From positions 1-63,418 of the forward strand of contig JAZQKX010000003.1 in NCBI GenBank assembly GCA_045542355.1: DNA of 63,418 nt. The letters are read 5' to 3'. A model generated the notes under the pieces. The model saw only the letters and a list, made by a program, of their open reading frames with translations. It was not told the origin of the DNA and did no database searches. Shown piece after piece: positions 24,138 through 32,364 of the stretch (position 1 is the stretch's first letter; every line of letters begins with the position of its first letter). The position numbers and the translations under genes were made by a program. The stretch is from UMGS1532 sp045542355 (GTDB taxonomy: Bacteria; Bacillota; Clostridia; Oscillospirales; Acutalibacteraceae).

Positions 24138-24839
24138 GTGATAGTTACGGACCAAAAAAATGAAGCATCCGAAAAAAGCATGTCTTCCGATATTGAACTC
24201 AATGGATTTTACTTATTTGTAAAAAGAGCGTTTGACCTATGCGTTGCCTTAATAGCTTTAGCGATACTTGCAATACCGATGATTATTATATCCTGCCTTA
24301 TTCGTATCGAGTCCAAGGGAAATGCTATATATTCGCAAAAAAGAGTAGGTAAGGGCGGCAAACCTTTTGTTTTTTACAAATTTAGAAGCATGTACATAGA
24401 TACCCCTGTTCTTGCCTCCCGTGATTTGACCGATGCGGATTCACATATAACCAAGATGGGTAAAATTCTAAGGAACACCAGTCTTGATGAACTCCCACAG
24501 TTGTTCAATATTATTAAGGGAGACATGAGTTTTATAGGTCCGCGTCCTGTTATACTGGAAGAAACAGAGCTTATAGAAAAGCGGATGCAGTGCGGAGCTT
24601 ATGCAGTTCTTCCAGGTCTTACAGGTTACGCTCAGATAAACGGAAGAGATTTCGTGGGAATAGATAGCAAGGCGGAATATGACGGATACTATGCACACAA
24701 TGCTTCCATAAAATTTGACATAAAAATATTCTTAAAAACAATACTTTACGTTTTGAGGCGGCTTGATATAAACGAAGGCGCTATAAAAGAAGAAAAACCG
24801 ACAGAAGAAAAAGAGGAAATCACAGTCGGCGGTAGGTGA
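24138..24839 (+). CDS. Bacterial sugar transferase (polyprenyl-phosphate phosphoglycosyl transferase)
   Basis: Monotopic phosphoglycosyl transferase that loads the first phospho-sugar onto undecaprenyl phosphate for surface glycan synthesis. 233 residues. One N-terminal hydrophobic hairpin (AFDLCVALIALAILAIP) is followed by the family motifs RVGKGGKPFVFYKFRSM, NTSLDELPQLFNIIKGDMS (the catalytic Asp-Glu pair) and FIGPRPVI. The GTG at 24138 is chosen because GGAAG lies seven bases upstream; a GTG at 24120 has no ribosome-binding site. It is followed five bases later by a GT2 gene, so the pair may start an exopolysaccharide, although no other glycan genes are close by. Confidence 0.93.
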   Translation: MIVTDQKNEASEKSMSSDIELNGFYLFVKRAFDLCVALIALAILAIPMIIISCLIRIESKGNAIYSQKRVGKGGKPFVFYKFRSMYIDTPVLASRDLTDADSHITKMGKILRNTSLDELPQLFNIIKGDMSFIGPRPVILEETELIEKRMQCGAYAVLPGLTGYAQINGRDFVGIDSKAEYDGYYAHNASIKFDIKIFLKTILYVLRRLDINEGAIKEEKPTEEKEEITVGGR

Positions 24840-24843
24840 CGAA

Positions 24844-25590
24844 TTGATAAATCAAAAAATCAAAGTTTCGGTTATAACGGTAGCTTTCAACAGCGAAGAA
24901 ACAATCGCTAAGGCAATAGAGTCTGTGCTTAATCAGACCTATAGTAATGTTGAATATATTATAATGGACGGCGGTTCTCAGGATGCCACCGTCAGCATTG
25001 CCGAGGGCTATAAGGAAAGATTTCTGGCAAAAGGATATAGTTTCCATGTTATAAGTGAAGCCGACAAAGGCATGTATGATGCTCTTAATAAGGGTGTGGC
25101 ATTAGCAACGGGAGATATAATCGGTCAGATAAACAGCGACGACTGGTACGAGCCCGATGCACTGGAAACAGTTGCCCAAATATTTATGGACGACCCCTTT
25201 GATTTGTTCTGGGCTGATCTGCGCATTATAAAGAAAAGCGGAGAAATGATAAAGAAAGCCAAGATAGCAAAATTTATTACCTCCAGACATTGGAATCACC
25301 CCACCACCTTTATAAGAGCAGAGATTTATAAAAATAATCCCTACAGGCTCATCTCAATGTACGACGATTTTGAGATGATTTTAAGATTGCGTAAGCAGGG
25401 CGTAAAAATGCGGGTGGAAAACAAGGTACTTGCCAATTTTGTTTTTGGCGGAATGAGCACCAAAAAAGACCTGAAAGACACCCTTCGCAGAATAAAGCTC
25501 AGTTGCAACAACTACAAAATCAACGGCTACGGTTTGCCTTACTATATAGACCGCATAGCCATAGAAATGGCAAAATTTATTTTAGGATAA
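24844..25590 (+). CDS. Family 2 glycosyltransferase
   Basis: A 248-residue GT-A enzyme that adds a sugar from a nucleotide-sugar donor, probably the second sugar after the neighbouring phosphoglycosyl transferase. It begins VSVITVAFNSEETIAKAI, has MDGGSQDATVSIAEG, and a metal-binding DxD-type motif INSDDWYEPDA near residue 98. It resembles the WcaA/colanic-acid type GT2. It starts with TTG (24844) after AGGTGACGAA. A strong terminator closes this two-gene operon. Confidence 0.92.
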   Translation: MINQKIKVSVITVAFNSEETIAKAIESVLNQTYSNVEYIIMDGGSQDATVSIAEGYKERFLAKGYSFHVISEADKGMYDALNKGVALATGDIIGQINSDDWYEPDALETVAQIFMDDPFDLFWADLRIIKKSGEMIKKAKIAKFITSRHWNHPTTFIRAEIYKNNPYRLISMYDDFEMILRLRKQGVKMRVENKVLANFVFGGMSTKKDLKDTLRRIKLSCNNYKINGYGLPYYIDRIAIEMAKFILG

Positions 25591-25638
25591 TTCATTTAGA
25601 AACCGACTCAGAAAAGGCTACTTGTCATAAGGGTGATG

Positions 25639-25672
25639 AAAACCTCGACGATTTTCGTCGAGGTTTTCTTTT
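25639..25672 (+). terminator. Terminator of the glycan gene pair
   Basis: A 12-bp perfect stem, AAAACCTCGACG with CGTCGAGGTTTT, followed by CTTTTGTT. Confidence 0.9.
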
Positions 25673-25788
25673 GTTGCAACTAAAATTTTTTCTCTCAAAG
25701 ATAAAAACTTTGCTGAAATGGTAGAGATTACGAGGAGAATGTGGTATACTTAAATATAAATATATTTACCCTGATGGGAGGCATACAC

Positions 25789-27057
25789 ATGGAGATTCAA
25801 ACCGTGAAATCGGGAGTTTCCCTTTGCTTTATTAAAAACAGTCTTTTTAAGGCATCCCTTTTAACCGTAAGATTTTTGTTGCCTTTAAATAAAAATGAAA
25901 TCACCGAAAACGCTATGGCTGCAGGTATCATTTCCGAGTGCGGCGCGGAATACCCCACGCCCGAAGCTTTACAGTTGGCTCTCTCAGCGCTGTATGGAGC
26001 AGAGATTTCCTACGGTTGTGAAAAATCGGGAGATACCCAGATGATAACCCTATCGCTTAAGTGTCTGTCCGACAGATATGGAATAGGCGGCGAGGAGTGT
26101 TTTAAAAAGGCGACAGATATATTTAGGGGTCTTATATTTAAGCCTCGGTTTGAAAATGAAACATTTTTGACCGAGGATGTTCTTCGTGCCCGTCGTCGAC
26201 AGGCTGACCTGATAAAGGGTGAGCTTAATGATAAGCGGATATATGCTAAAAACCGCATGGAAGAAATTATGTTCCGAGGTGAGGTCTACGGAATTCCTAA
26301 AAACGGATATGAGGAAAGGGCTAATGCCGCCACACCCGAAATTCTTTTGGAAGCCTATAAAAGACTTATCCAAAAAGCCACTGTACGAATAACCTTTGTG
26401 GGTGATGAGCTTCCCTCTTATGTGAGAGAACTGGCGGAGGCTTTTCCTGAGGCTGAGAGAATCCCACCCGCTGTACCCACTTATAATGCTCCAGCTGAAA
26501 CCAGAGAAATACACGAGAAAATGGATGTAACTCAAGGAAAATTGGTGATGGGCTTCCGCACCTCTCAGTTGGGCGGTGACCGTGAAACCTTGGCTGTGGC
26601 ACTGGTTGTGGATATATTTGGCGGAGGACCCTATTCAAAGCTGTTTTCCGAGGTCCGCGAAAAGCAGAGTCTTTGTTATTATTGCTCGGCACGTGCCATA
26701 AGAAAAAAAGGCTACATGGTAGTTGAGTCGGGCGTTGAAGATGCTAACGCGGAAAGAGCCAAAAACGAAATTCTGGCTCAGCTGGAAAAAATTAAGCAGG
26801 GCGATTTTTCGGATGAACTGATAGATTTTTCAAAGCGCAGTATTGCCGATAGCCTTAATTCCGCGGTGGATTCCATCGCCTCTATCGACTATTGGTATGG
26901 CGCCAGATTCTCTGAGGAAAATCCCTTATCACCCATGGAAATGGCGGAGCTGATTTCGGGCGTTACCCGCGAGAAAATAATAGATAGTGCAAGAAAAATC
27001 ACCCCCGATACCTTCTATTTTTTAGAGTCGGAAGGAGGCGAAGGCAGAAATGGTTAA
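25789..27057 (+). CDS. M16-family peptidase homologue, YmfF/YfmF-like
   Basis: A 422-residue M16 (insulinase/pitrilysin) protein that lacks the HxxEH zinc motif: the corresponding N-terminal region reads NAMAAGIISECGAEYPTPEAL. It is therefore probably the non-catalytic partner of the next gene, as in the B. subtilis ymfF-ymfH pair, whose products are annotated as associated with EF-P 5-aminopentanol modification. The C-terminal half keeps the second M16 domain (VVDIFGGGPYSKLFSEVREK). The ATG at 25789 has GGGAGG seven bases upstream; an upstream start at 25741 is less likely. It overlaps the next gene by 8 bases. Confidence 0.88.
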   Translation: MEIQTVKSGVSLCFIKNSLFKASLLTVRFLLPLNKNEITENAMAAGIISECGAEYPTPEALQLALSALYGAEISYGCEKSGDTQMITLSLKCLSDRYGIGGEECFKKATDIFRGLIFKPRFENETFLTEDVLRARRRQADLIKGELNDKRIYAKNRMEEIMFRGEVYGIPKNGYEERANAATPEILLEAYKRLIQKATVRITFVGDELPSYVRELAEAFPEAERIPPAVPTYNAPAETREIHEKMDVTQGKLVMGFRTSQLGGDRETLAVALVVDIFGGGPYSKLFSEVREKQSLCYYCSARAIRKKGYMVVESGVEDANAERAKNEILAQLEKIKQGDFSDELIDFSKRSIADSLNSAVDSIASIDYWYGARFSEENPLSPMEMAELISGVTREKIIDSARKITPDTFYFLESEGGEGRNG

Positions 27058-28318
27058 ACGGATAGAATCCAAAAGTCTTGGCGAATCCTATCTTTTGTGT
27101 GAGCATCCAACAGGGCTTAAAATTTATCTTATGAAGAAAACGGGTTTTGCCTCGAACTATGCTATTTTCGGCACAGCCTACGGCTCGGTGGACACCCTTT
27201 TCTCCAGAAACGGCGGAACACCAACAGCAGTTCCGGAGGGCATTGCCCACTTTTTAGAGCACAAGCTTTTTGAATCCGAGGAGCTGGATGCCTTTCAGCT
27301 GTTTTCAAAAACTGGAGCCTACGCCAATGCCTACACCAGCTTCGACCGCACCTGTTATCTGTTTGGTTGCTCCTCGAAATTAGAGGAAAACCTGAAAATA
27401 CTCCTTAATTTTGTGCAGTCGCCCTATTTCACCAAGGAGACGGTGGAAAAGGAGCAGGGCATAATTGGGCAGGAGATTGAGATGTATCTCGACAGCCCCG
27501 ACTGGAGGGTTATGTTTAATCTTTTCGGTGCTTTGTATGAGAAAAATCCTGTTAGAATAGACATTGCAGGGACTCGTCAGTCTATAGCCGAGATAGACCA
27601 TGAGCTCCTCTACGAATGCTACAACACCTTTTACAATCTTTCAAACATGTTCGTGGCGGTTGTGGGAGACTTTGACGAGGAAGAAATTTTAAATCTTATT
27701 GAAGAAAATCTTAAACCTCAAGAGGATGTGTACTTTAAAAGGGAGATTATCTCAGAGTCAAGAGAAGTAAAGACCCATTACGTGGAGCAGAAACTCGCTG
27801 TGGCAAAGCCTCAATTTATGCTGGGCTTCCGCGATAATTTCGGCGATGGATATCCACCCTTGCGCCGACGACTGGCGATGGAGCTGTTTTTAGAGGCGGT
27901 GGCAGGAAAGGCGTCTCCTCTGAATAGGGCTCTTGTTGAGTCGGGAGACATCAGCTCCGATTTAGAATTTGAATATTTCTACACAAGAAATGCCGCCGCC
28001 ATTCTGTTTGCCGGGGAATCGGAAACCTACAACTCGGTTAAAGATAAGATATTCGCCGAAATCCAGAGAGTCAAATCAGAGGGAATAGACCCAAATATCT
28101 TCGAGGCGGTAAAACGAGCGGCTTTTGGCGAAAGGGTCATGCGGTTTGATAATGTGAAAAGCATTGCTTCAATGCTTACCGAAAGTTTTATCACAGGCGA
28201 TGATATCTTCAGCGTCACCGAAACATTAGGTGAAACAACTCTGGAAGAGGTCAGCGCTTGTGCCCAGTTCTTCCATGAATCTAACCACGCCTTATCGGTT
28301 ATTTTAAAGAATTCCTAA
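27050..28318 (+). CDS. M16-family zinc peptidase, YmfH/YfmH-like
   Basis: A 422-residue catalytic M16 peptidase. The inverted zinc motif HFLEH lies in VPEGIAHFLEHKLFESEE near residue 70, with the third ligand expected in the Glu-rich EKEQGIIGQEIEMYLD about 75 residues later. It is coupled to the inactive partner gene upstream (8-base overlap), and the two should form a heterodimeric clamp. The ymfH-type annotation ties it to EF-P modification, but no efp, ymfI or related gene is present, so a general peptide-clearing role is equally possible. Confidence 0.9.
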   Translation: MVKRIESKSLGESYLLCEHPTGLKIYLMKKTGFASNYAIFGTAYGSVDTLFSRNGGTPTAVPEGIAHFLEHKLFESEELDAFQLFSKTGAYANAYTSFDRTCYLFGCSSKLEENLKILLNFVQSPYFTKETVEKEQGIIGQEIEMYLDSPDWRVMFNLFGALYEKNPVRIDIAGTRQSIAEIDHELLYECYNTFYNLSNMFVAVVGDFDEEEILNLIEENLKPQEDVYFKREIISESREVKTHYVEQKLAVAKPQFMLGFRDNFGDGYPPLRRRLAMELFLEAVAGKASPLNRALVESGDISSDLEFEYFYTRNAAAILFAGESETYNSVKDKIFAEIQRVKSEGIDPNIFEAVKRAAFGERVMRFDNVKSIASMLTESFITGDDIFSVTETLGETTLEEVSACAQFFHESNHALSVILKNS

Positions 28319-28337
28319 AAAGGAAAGGTGATAAATT

Positions 28338-29300
28338 ATGGCGACCAATACAGTAACATTTTTAGGCTTTACCTTTGAACTTAATCCCGTTGCCTTTACT
28401 CTACCCATAGGTGAGGGCTGGAGTGTTTATTGGTACGGAATTATGATAGCTCTGGGATTTTTATTAGCGTTTCTTTACGGAATGAAGAAAGCTCCAAAAT
28501 TAGGTATAAACAACGACCGTATTTTAGACGGAATACTCATCACCACACCCATAGCAATCCTTTGCGCCAGAGCCTATTATCTGCTTTTCTACAGCCCCGA
28601 GAACTTTTTTTCGGATTTTCTTAAAATCCACGACGGCGGGCTTGCCATCTACGGCGGAATAATCGGCGCTCTCATAGGTATTGTCATCTCCTGCAAAACC
28701 CGTGAAATCAACTTCCTTGATTGCTTAGATTTAGTGGCGCCATGCTTCTTTATAGGTCAGGCTGTTGGAAGATGGGGCAACTTCTTCAATCAAGAGGCCT
28801 TCGGCGTAAATACTACCCTGCCTTGGGGTATGTATTCCGACGGCTTCAGCGGTACATACGAGCATATCGCTTTTATGAACGACCCCTCTCTTGACCCTAA
28901 TCTTCCTGTGCATCCCTGCTTCCTTTATGAATCCTTGCTTTGTGTTATAGGCTTTGTGGTGCTTCACCTTGTGATGAAAAAACGAAGCTTTCGCGGACAG
29001 CTGATTCTCCTATACGGAATCATCTACGGAGGCGGAAGATTCTTTATTGAGGGAATCAGAACCGACAGCCTTATGATAGGCTCGTTGAGGGTCTCTCAGC
29101 TACTTTCGGCGGTAATAGTCATAGCGGCGGTTGTTGTATACGCTCTGGCTCTGCGCCGTACCCGTGAAAAGAGTCAGGTGTCGGCATATTCTCCAATGTT
29201 TGAGGAGGGTATAGGCGACAGTCTCACCCTCAGCCTCAAGGATGTGGAGGAGCCTGTAGAGGGCATGGAAAAGGACACAGAAATGGAATTGGAGAGCTGA
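28338..29300 (+). CDS. lgt: Prolipoprotein diacylglyceryl transferase
   Basis: Transfers diacylglycerol from phosphatidylglycerol to the lipobox Cys of prolipoproteins in the membrane. 320 residues with about seven membrane helices. Key motifs: the HDGGLAIYGG stretch (HGGL-like) near residue 96, the Lgt signature GQAVGRWGNFFNQEAFG near 140, HPCFLYESLL near 193, and FIEGIRTDSL near 235. It has a hydrophilic Glu-rich C-terminal tail of about 45 residues that is longer than usual. Several lipoproteins in this window would be its substrates. The ATG follows GGAAAGGTG. Confidence 0.96.
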   Translation: MATNTVTFLGFTFELNPVAFTLPIGEGWSVYWYGIMIALGFLLAFLYGMKKAPKLGINNDRILDGILITTPIAILCARAYYLLFYSPENFFSDFLKIHDGGLAIYGGIIGALIGIVISCKTREINFLDCLDLVAPCFFIGQAVGRWGNFFNQEAFGVNTTLPWGMYSDGFSGTYEHIAFMNDPSLDPNLPVHPCFLYESLLCVIGFVVLHLVMKKRSFRGQLILLYGIIYGGGRFFIEGIRTDSLMIGSLRVSQLLSAVIVIAAVVVYALALRRTREKSQVSAYSPMFEEGIGDSLTLSLKDVEEPVEGMEKDTEMELES

Positions 29301-29303
29301 AAA

Positions 29304-30155
29304 ATGTATAAATTAATCGACGGAAAAGCGATTTCAACAGCAGTAAAAGAGAGGGTAGCGAGAGAGGTTGAAGCCCTTAAAGCCAAGGGAATCTCAACAG
29401 GTCTTGCTGTTATCATTGTTGGTGAGGACCCTGCCTCTCAGGTTTATGTCAGAAACAAGGAACTTGCCTGTCAGACCTGCGGAATGTATAGCGAAAAAAT
29501 TGAGCTTCCTGAAAGCACCACACAAGAGAAACTTATAAATTTGGTGGAGGAGCTGAACGGCAGAGCTGATATCGACGGAATACTCTGTCAGTTGCCACTG
29601 CCCTCTCATATTGACGAAAAAGCTGTGCTTGATGCCATCGACCCCTCAAAGGATGTGGACGCTTTTCATCCCGTGAATGTGGGCAGAATTATGATAGGTG
29701 ATTTTGATTTTCTCCCATGCACCCCCGCTGGAATCATGGAGATGCTGAAGTATGAAAACATCGAGATAGAGGGCAAGAATTGTGTTGTTATAGGTCGTTC
29801 AAACATTGTTGGTAAGCCTATGGCAATGCTTATGCTCCATAAAAATGCCACCGTAACTATATGCCACAGCAGGACCCAAAATCTTAAAGAGATTTGCCGC
29901 GGCGCCGACATCCTTATTGCCGCCGTGGGCAGAGCGGATTTTGTAACTGCCGACATGGTAAAGGAGGGTGCTGTGGTTATAGACGTTGGAATGAATCGCA
30001 AGGACGGAAAGCTTTGCGGTGACGTAGCCTTCGATGAGGTAAAGGACAAAGCCGCGTATATCACCCCCGTTCCGGGCGGTGTTGGACCCATGACAATAGC
30101 AACCTTAATGCAAAATACCCTTACTGCCGCAAAGCGTCACAATAACATTGATTAA
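29304..30155 (+). CDS. folD: Bifunctional methylenetetrahydrofolate dehydrogenase/cyclohydrolase
   Basis: Interconverts 5,10-methylene- and 10-formyl-tetrahydrofolate with NADP. 283 residues, standard length. Motifs: YVRNKELACQTCGM (catalytic Lys in the YxxxK pattern), DGILCQLPLP near residue 92, the nucleotide-binding VVIGRSNIVGKPMA near 158 and PVPGGVGPMTIATLM near 255. It lies 3 bases after lgt and is probably co-transcribed with it. Confidence 0.97.
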   Translation: MYKLIDGKAISTAVKERVAREVEALKAKGISTGLAVIIVGEDPASQVYVRNKELACQTCGMYSEKIELPESTTQEKLINLVEELNGRADIDGILCQLPLPSHIDEKAVLDAIDPSKDVDAFHPVNVGRIMIGDFDFLPCTPAGIMEMLKYENIEIEGKNCVVIGRSNIVGKPMAMLMLHKNATVTICHSRTQNLKEICRGADILIAAVGRADFVTADMVKEGAVVIDVGMNRKDGKLCGDVAFDEVKDKAAYITPVPGGVGPMTIATLMQNTLTAAKRHNNID

Positions 30156-30168
30156 GGGTGAGGACAAG

Positions 30169-30945
30169 ATGAAACTAAAAGGTAAAATTATCCCCGCGCT
30201 GTTACTTTCGGTAGTGCTCCTTTTTGTGGGAATACTGATTTTGTATACCGCCAAAAAGAGCGGCACCGAGGTCTCGGTTAAATACCCTGAGGGCTACACC
30301 GTGATAACAAAGGAAAATGCCCACTCTCAAGAGGAGTATATCGAGAAACTGGGCTACGGCACAAGTTCCTTTATAAAATATCTTGAGAATAAGAATATAG
30401 TTTCCTTTGCGGGAAATGAAGACAATAGCAGACAGCTGAGGTTAATCACTAAATCCACAGAGTTCACCCGTCAGCTTGGAAGCATAGCGGGAGCCTCTGA
30501 CAAGGAATTGCAACTGATTGCAGAACAGCTTCTGCCCAACGGCTATAGCTATATATACCGTCTCGGCGGTAATGTCTATTATGAAATTGACCGCACCGTT
30601 ACAGAGGGTGATGTAAGCTACTGCACAATCCAGTTCATCACTGTGAAAAACGGGAAGTATTACGCCCTCATATATTACGGCTCCTCTAAGGAAATAAGCG
30701 ATGCTGAGAAAGAACTTGCCGAAAGCACTTTGAAAACCCTCAAAATTCCCGAGGAGGGCGGTGTTATGGCGGTGGCATCCTCTGGCGGAGTAAAGCGGAT
30801 TGTATATATCGTTATAGTGTCCATTGTTATTTTCGCGGGGGTTATTCTCATAATTCTCCACGGGGTCTCCCTTATAAGGGATATCAATAACCGCAAAAAG
30901 CGCAGTGACTATAGCGACCTGGTTATAAAGCGCCGAAAGAAATAA
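30169..30945 (+). CDS. Unknown membrane protein with N- and C-terminal transmembrane helices
   Basis: A 258-residue protein I cannot name. One helix near the N-terminus (IIPALLLSVVLLFVGILIL) and one near residue 215 (IVYIVIVSIVIFAGVILIIL) flank a hydrophilic domain of about 170 residues that would face outside; the C-terminus is a basic tail (NNRKKRS...VIKRRKK). The soluble part has no catalytic motif that I recognise. The ATG at 30169 is preceded by GGGTGAGG; the frame opens slightly earlier and overlaps folD. It is the last gene of the lgt-folD run. Confidence 0.75.
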   Translation: MKLKGKIIPALLLSVVLLFVGILILYTAKKSGTEVSVKYPEGYTVITKENAHSQEEYIEKLGYGTSSFIKYLENKNIVSFAGNEDNSRQLRLITKSTEFTRQLGSIAGASDKELQLIAEQLLPNGYSYIYRLGGNVYYEIDRTVTEGDVSYCTIQFITVKNGKYYALIYYGSSKEISDAEKELAESTLKTLKIPEEGGVMAVASSGGVKRIVYIVIVSIVIFAGVILIILHGVSLIRDINNRKKRSDYSDLVIKRRKK

Positions 30946-30982
30946 CAACATTTTTTGCCGAATTTGTAAATTTCTCAATGTT

Positions 30983-31044
30983 TCTGTAAATAATATAAAA
31001 GAATTATTTTACAGACGGAGGGAGTCAGGGGGTGGTCAAGCCCC
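30983..31044 (+). promoter_or_regulatory. Inverted repeat and hairpin in the PEP mutase leader
   Basis: Two elements precede the ATG at 31052. One is an imperfect palindrome, TCTGTAAATAAT (30983-30994) with ATTATTTTACAGA (31003-31015). The other is a short GGGG...CCCC hairpin (about 31029-31044) placed between GGAGGG and the ATG. A tiny frame GTG-GTC-AAG-CCC-CGA-ATA-ATA-TGA (31032-31055) has the good ribosome-binding site and overlaps the gene start as ATGA, so the gene may be translated by coupling. Function is inferred only. Confidence 0.4.
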
Positions 31045-31051
31045 GAATAAT

Positions 31052-32350
31052 ATGAGCAAATCGGTTTATATGTGTGTTTCTGCCGATATGATTCACAGCG
31101 GTCATATCGCCATAATTAAAAAAGCCGCCGCATTGGGAAGCCTTACTGTGGGTGTGTTATCCGACGAGGCGGTGTCAAGCTACAGAAGATATCCACTCAT
31201 GCCCTTTAGTGAGCGCACAGCGCTTTTTGAGAGTATTTCAGGTGTGGACAGGGTAATAGAGCAAAAGACCCTTAGCTACAAGGACGTGTTGAGAGAACTG
31301 AAGCCCGACTATGTTGTCCACGGTGACGACTGGCGTGAGGGCTTTCAGAAGCCTGTCCGCCAAGAAGTGGTAGAGTTGCTTTCCGAATACGGAGGAGAGC
31401 TGGTGGAATATCCCTATTCCAAGGATAATAAATATAAGGCGCTGGAAAGAGCCGCAAAGGAGCATTTGTCTATCCCCGATATCCGCCGAGGCAGACTCAG
31501 AAAGCTGCTTTCCATGAAGCCCACCCTTAGCATAATAGAGGCTCATAGCGGTATAACGGGTCTGATTGCCGAAAAGACAAAGGTCTATAAAGGCGGCAAA
31601 ACCTACCAGTTCGATGGAATGTGGGTCTCCTCACTTTGCGATTCCACCGCTAAGGGTAAACCCGATATCGAGCTTGTGGATATGTCATCCCGTCTTCGCA
31701 CTATCGACGATATAATGGAGGTCACAACCAAGCCGATAATCCTTGATGGCGACACGGGCGGACTCACCGAGCATTTTGTATACACCGTAAAAACCCTTGA
31801 AAGAATGGGGGTTTCGGCGGTTATAATCGAAGATAAAACAGGGCTTAAAAAGAATTCCCTTTTCGGCACAGAGGTGGAGCAGACTCAGGACTCAATCGAA
31901 AATTTCTGCGAAAAAATCACCGCTGGAAAAAGGGCGCAGAAAACAAAGGAATTCATGATAATCGCCCGAATAGAAAGCCTTATTTTAGAGCGGGGTATGG
32001 ATGATGCGTTAAAACGCGCCTTTGCTTTTCAGCAGGCGGGGGCTGACGGAATAATGATTCACTCACGAAAAAAGAGCCCCGACGAAATATTCGAATTTGT
32101 AGAGAAGTTCAGAAGTGTGGATAAAACCACTCCGATTGTGGTTGTCCCCACCTCTTTTAATACCGTAACCGAGGAGGAATTTGCGGCGCGGGGTGTAAAT
32201 ATAGTTATCTATGCCAATCAGCTGACCCGAAGCGGTTTCCCTGCAATGCAGAAAACTGCCACCACAATCTTAGAAAACCGCCGTGCCAAAGAGGCAGACG
32301 ATATGTGCATGTCAATCAAGGAAATTTTAAATCTTATTCCAGAGGAATAG
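31052..32350 (+). CDS. Nucleotidyltransferase-phosphoenolpyruvate mutase fusion
   Basis: A 432-residue two-domain protein. Residues 1-135 are a TagD/PntC-like cytidylyltransferase: the HxGH motif reads MIHSGHI, followed by PFSERTALFESISGVDRV and VVHGDDW. Residues 145-430 are a PEP mutase barrel with the diagnostic loop EDKTGLKKNSLFG (Glu260-Asp261-Lys262 in the EDKxxxKxNS pattern) and IIARIESLI. PEP mutase makes phosphonopyruvate, the entry to all C-P bond biosynthesis; the transferase would make a CMP-phosphonate for decorating lipids or glycans. Phosphonopyruvate decarboxylase and the aminotransferase are not nearby, which is unusual. The closest known relatives are fused PEP mutases of similar length. 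Confidence 0.9.
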   Translation: MSKSVYMCVSADMIHSGHIAIIKKAAALGSLTVGVLSDEAVSSYRRYPLMPFSERTALFESISGVDRVIEQKTLSYKDVLRELKPDYVVHGDDWREGFQKPVRQEVVELLSEYGGELVEYPYSKDNKYKALERAAKEHLSIPDIRRGRLRKLLSMKPTLSIIEAHSGITGLIAEKTKVYKGGKTYQFDGMWVSSLCDSTAKGKPDIELVDMSSRLRTIDDIMEVTTKPIILDGDTGGLTEHFVYTVKTLERMGVSAVIIEDKTGLKKNSLFGTEVEQTQDSIENFCEKITAGKRAQKTKEFMIIARIESLILERGMDDALKRAFAFQQAGADGIMIHSRKKSPDEIFEFVEKFRSVDKTTPIVVVPTSFNTVTEEEFAARGVNIVIYANQLTRSGFPAMQKTATTILENRRAKEADDMCMSIKEILNLIPEE

Positions 32351-32364
32351 ATGGAGGTAAAGCC

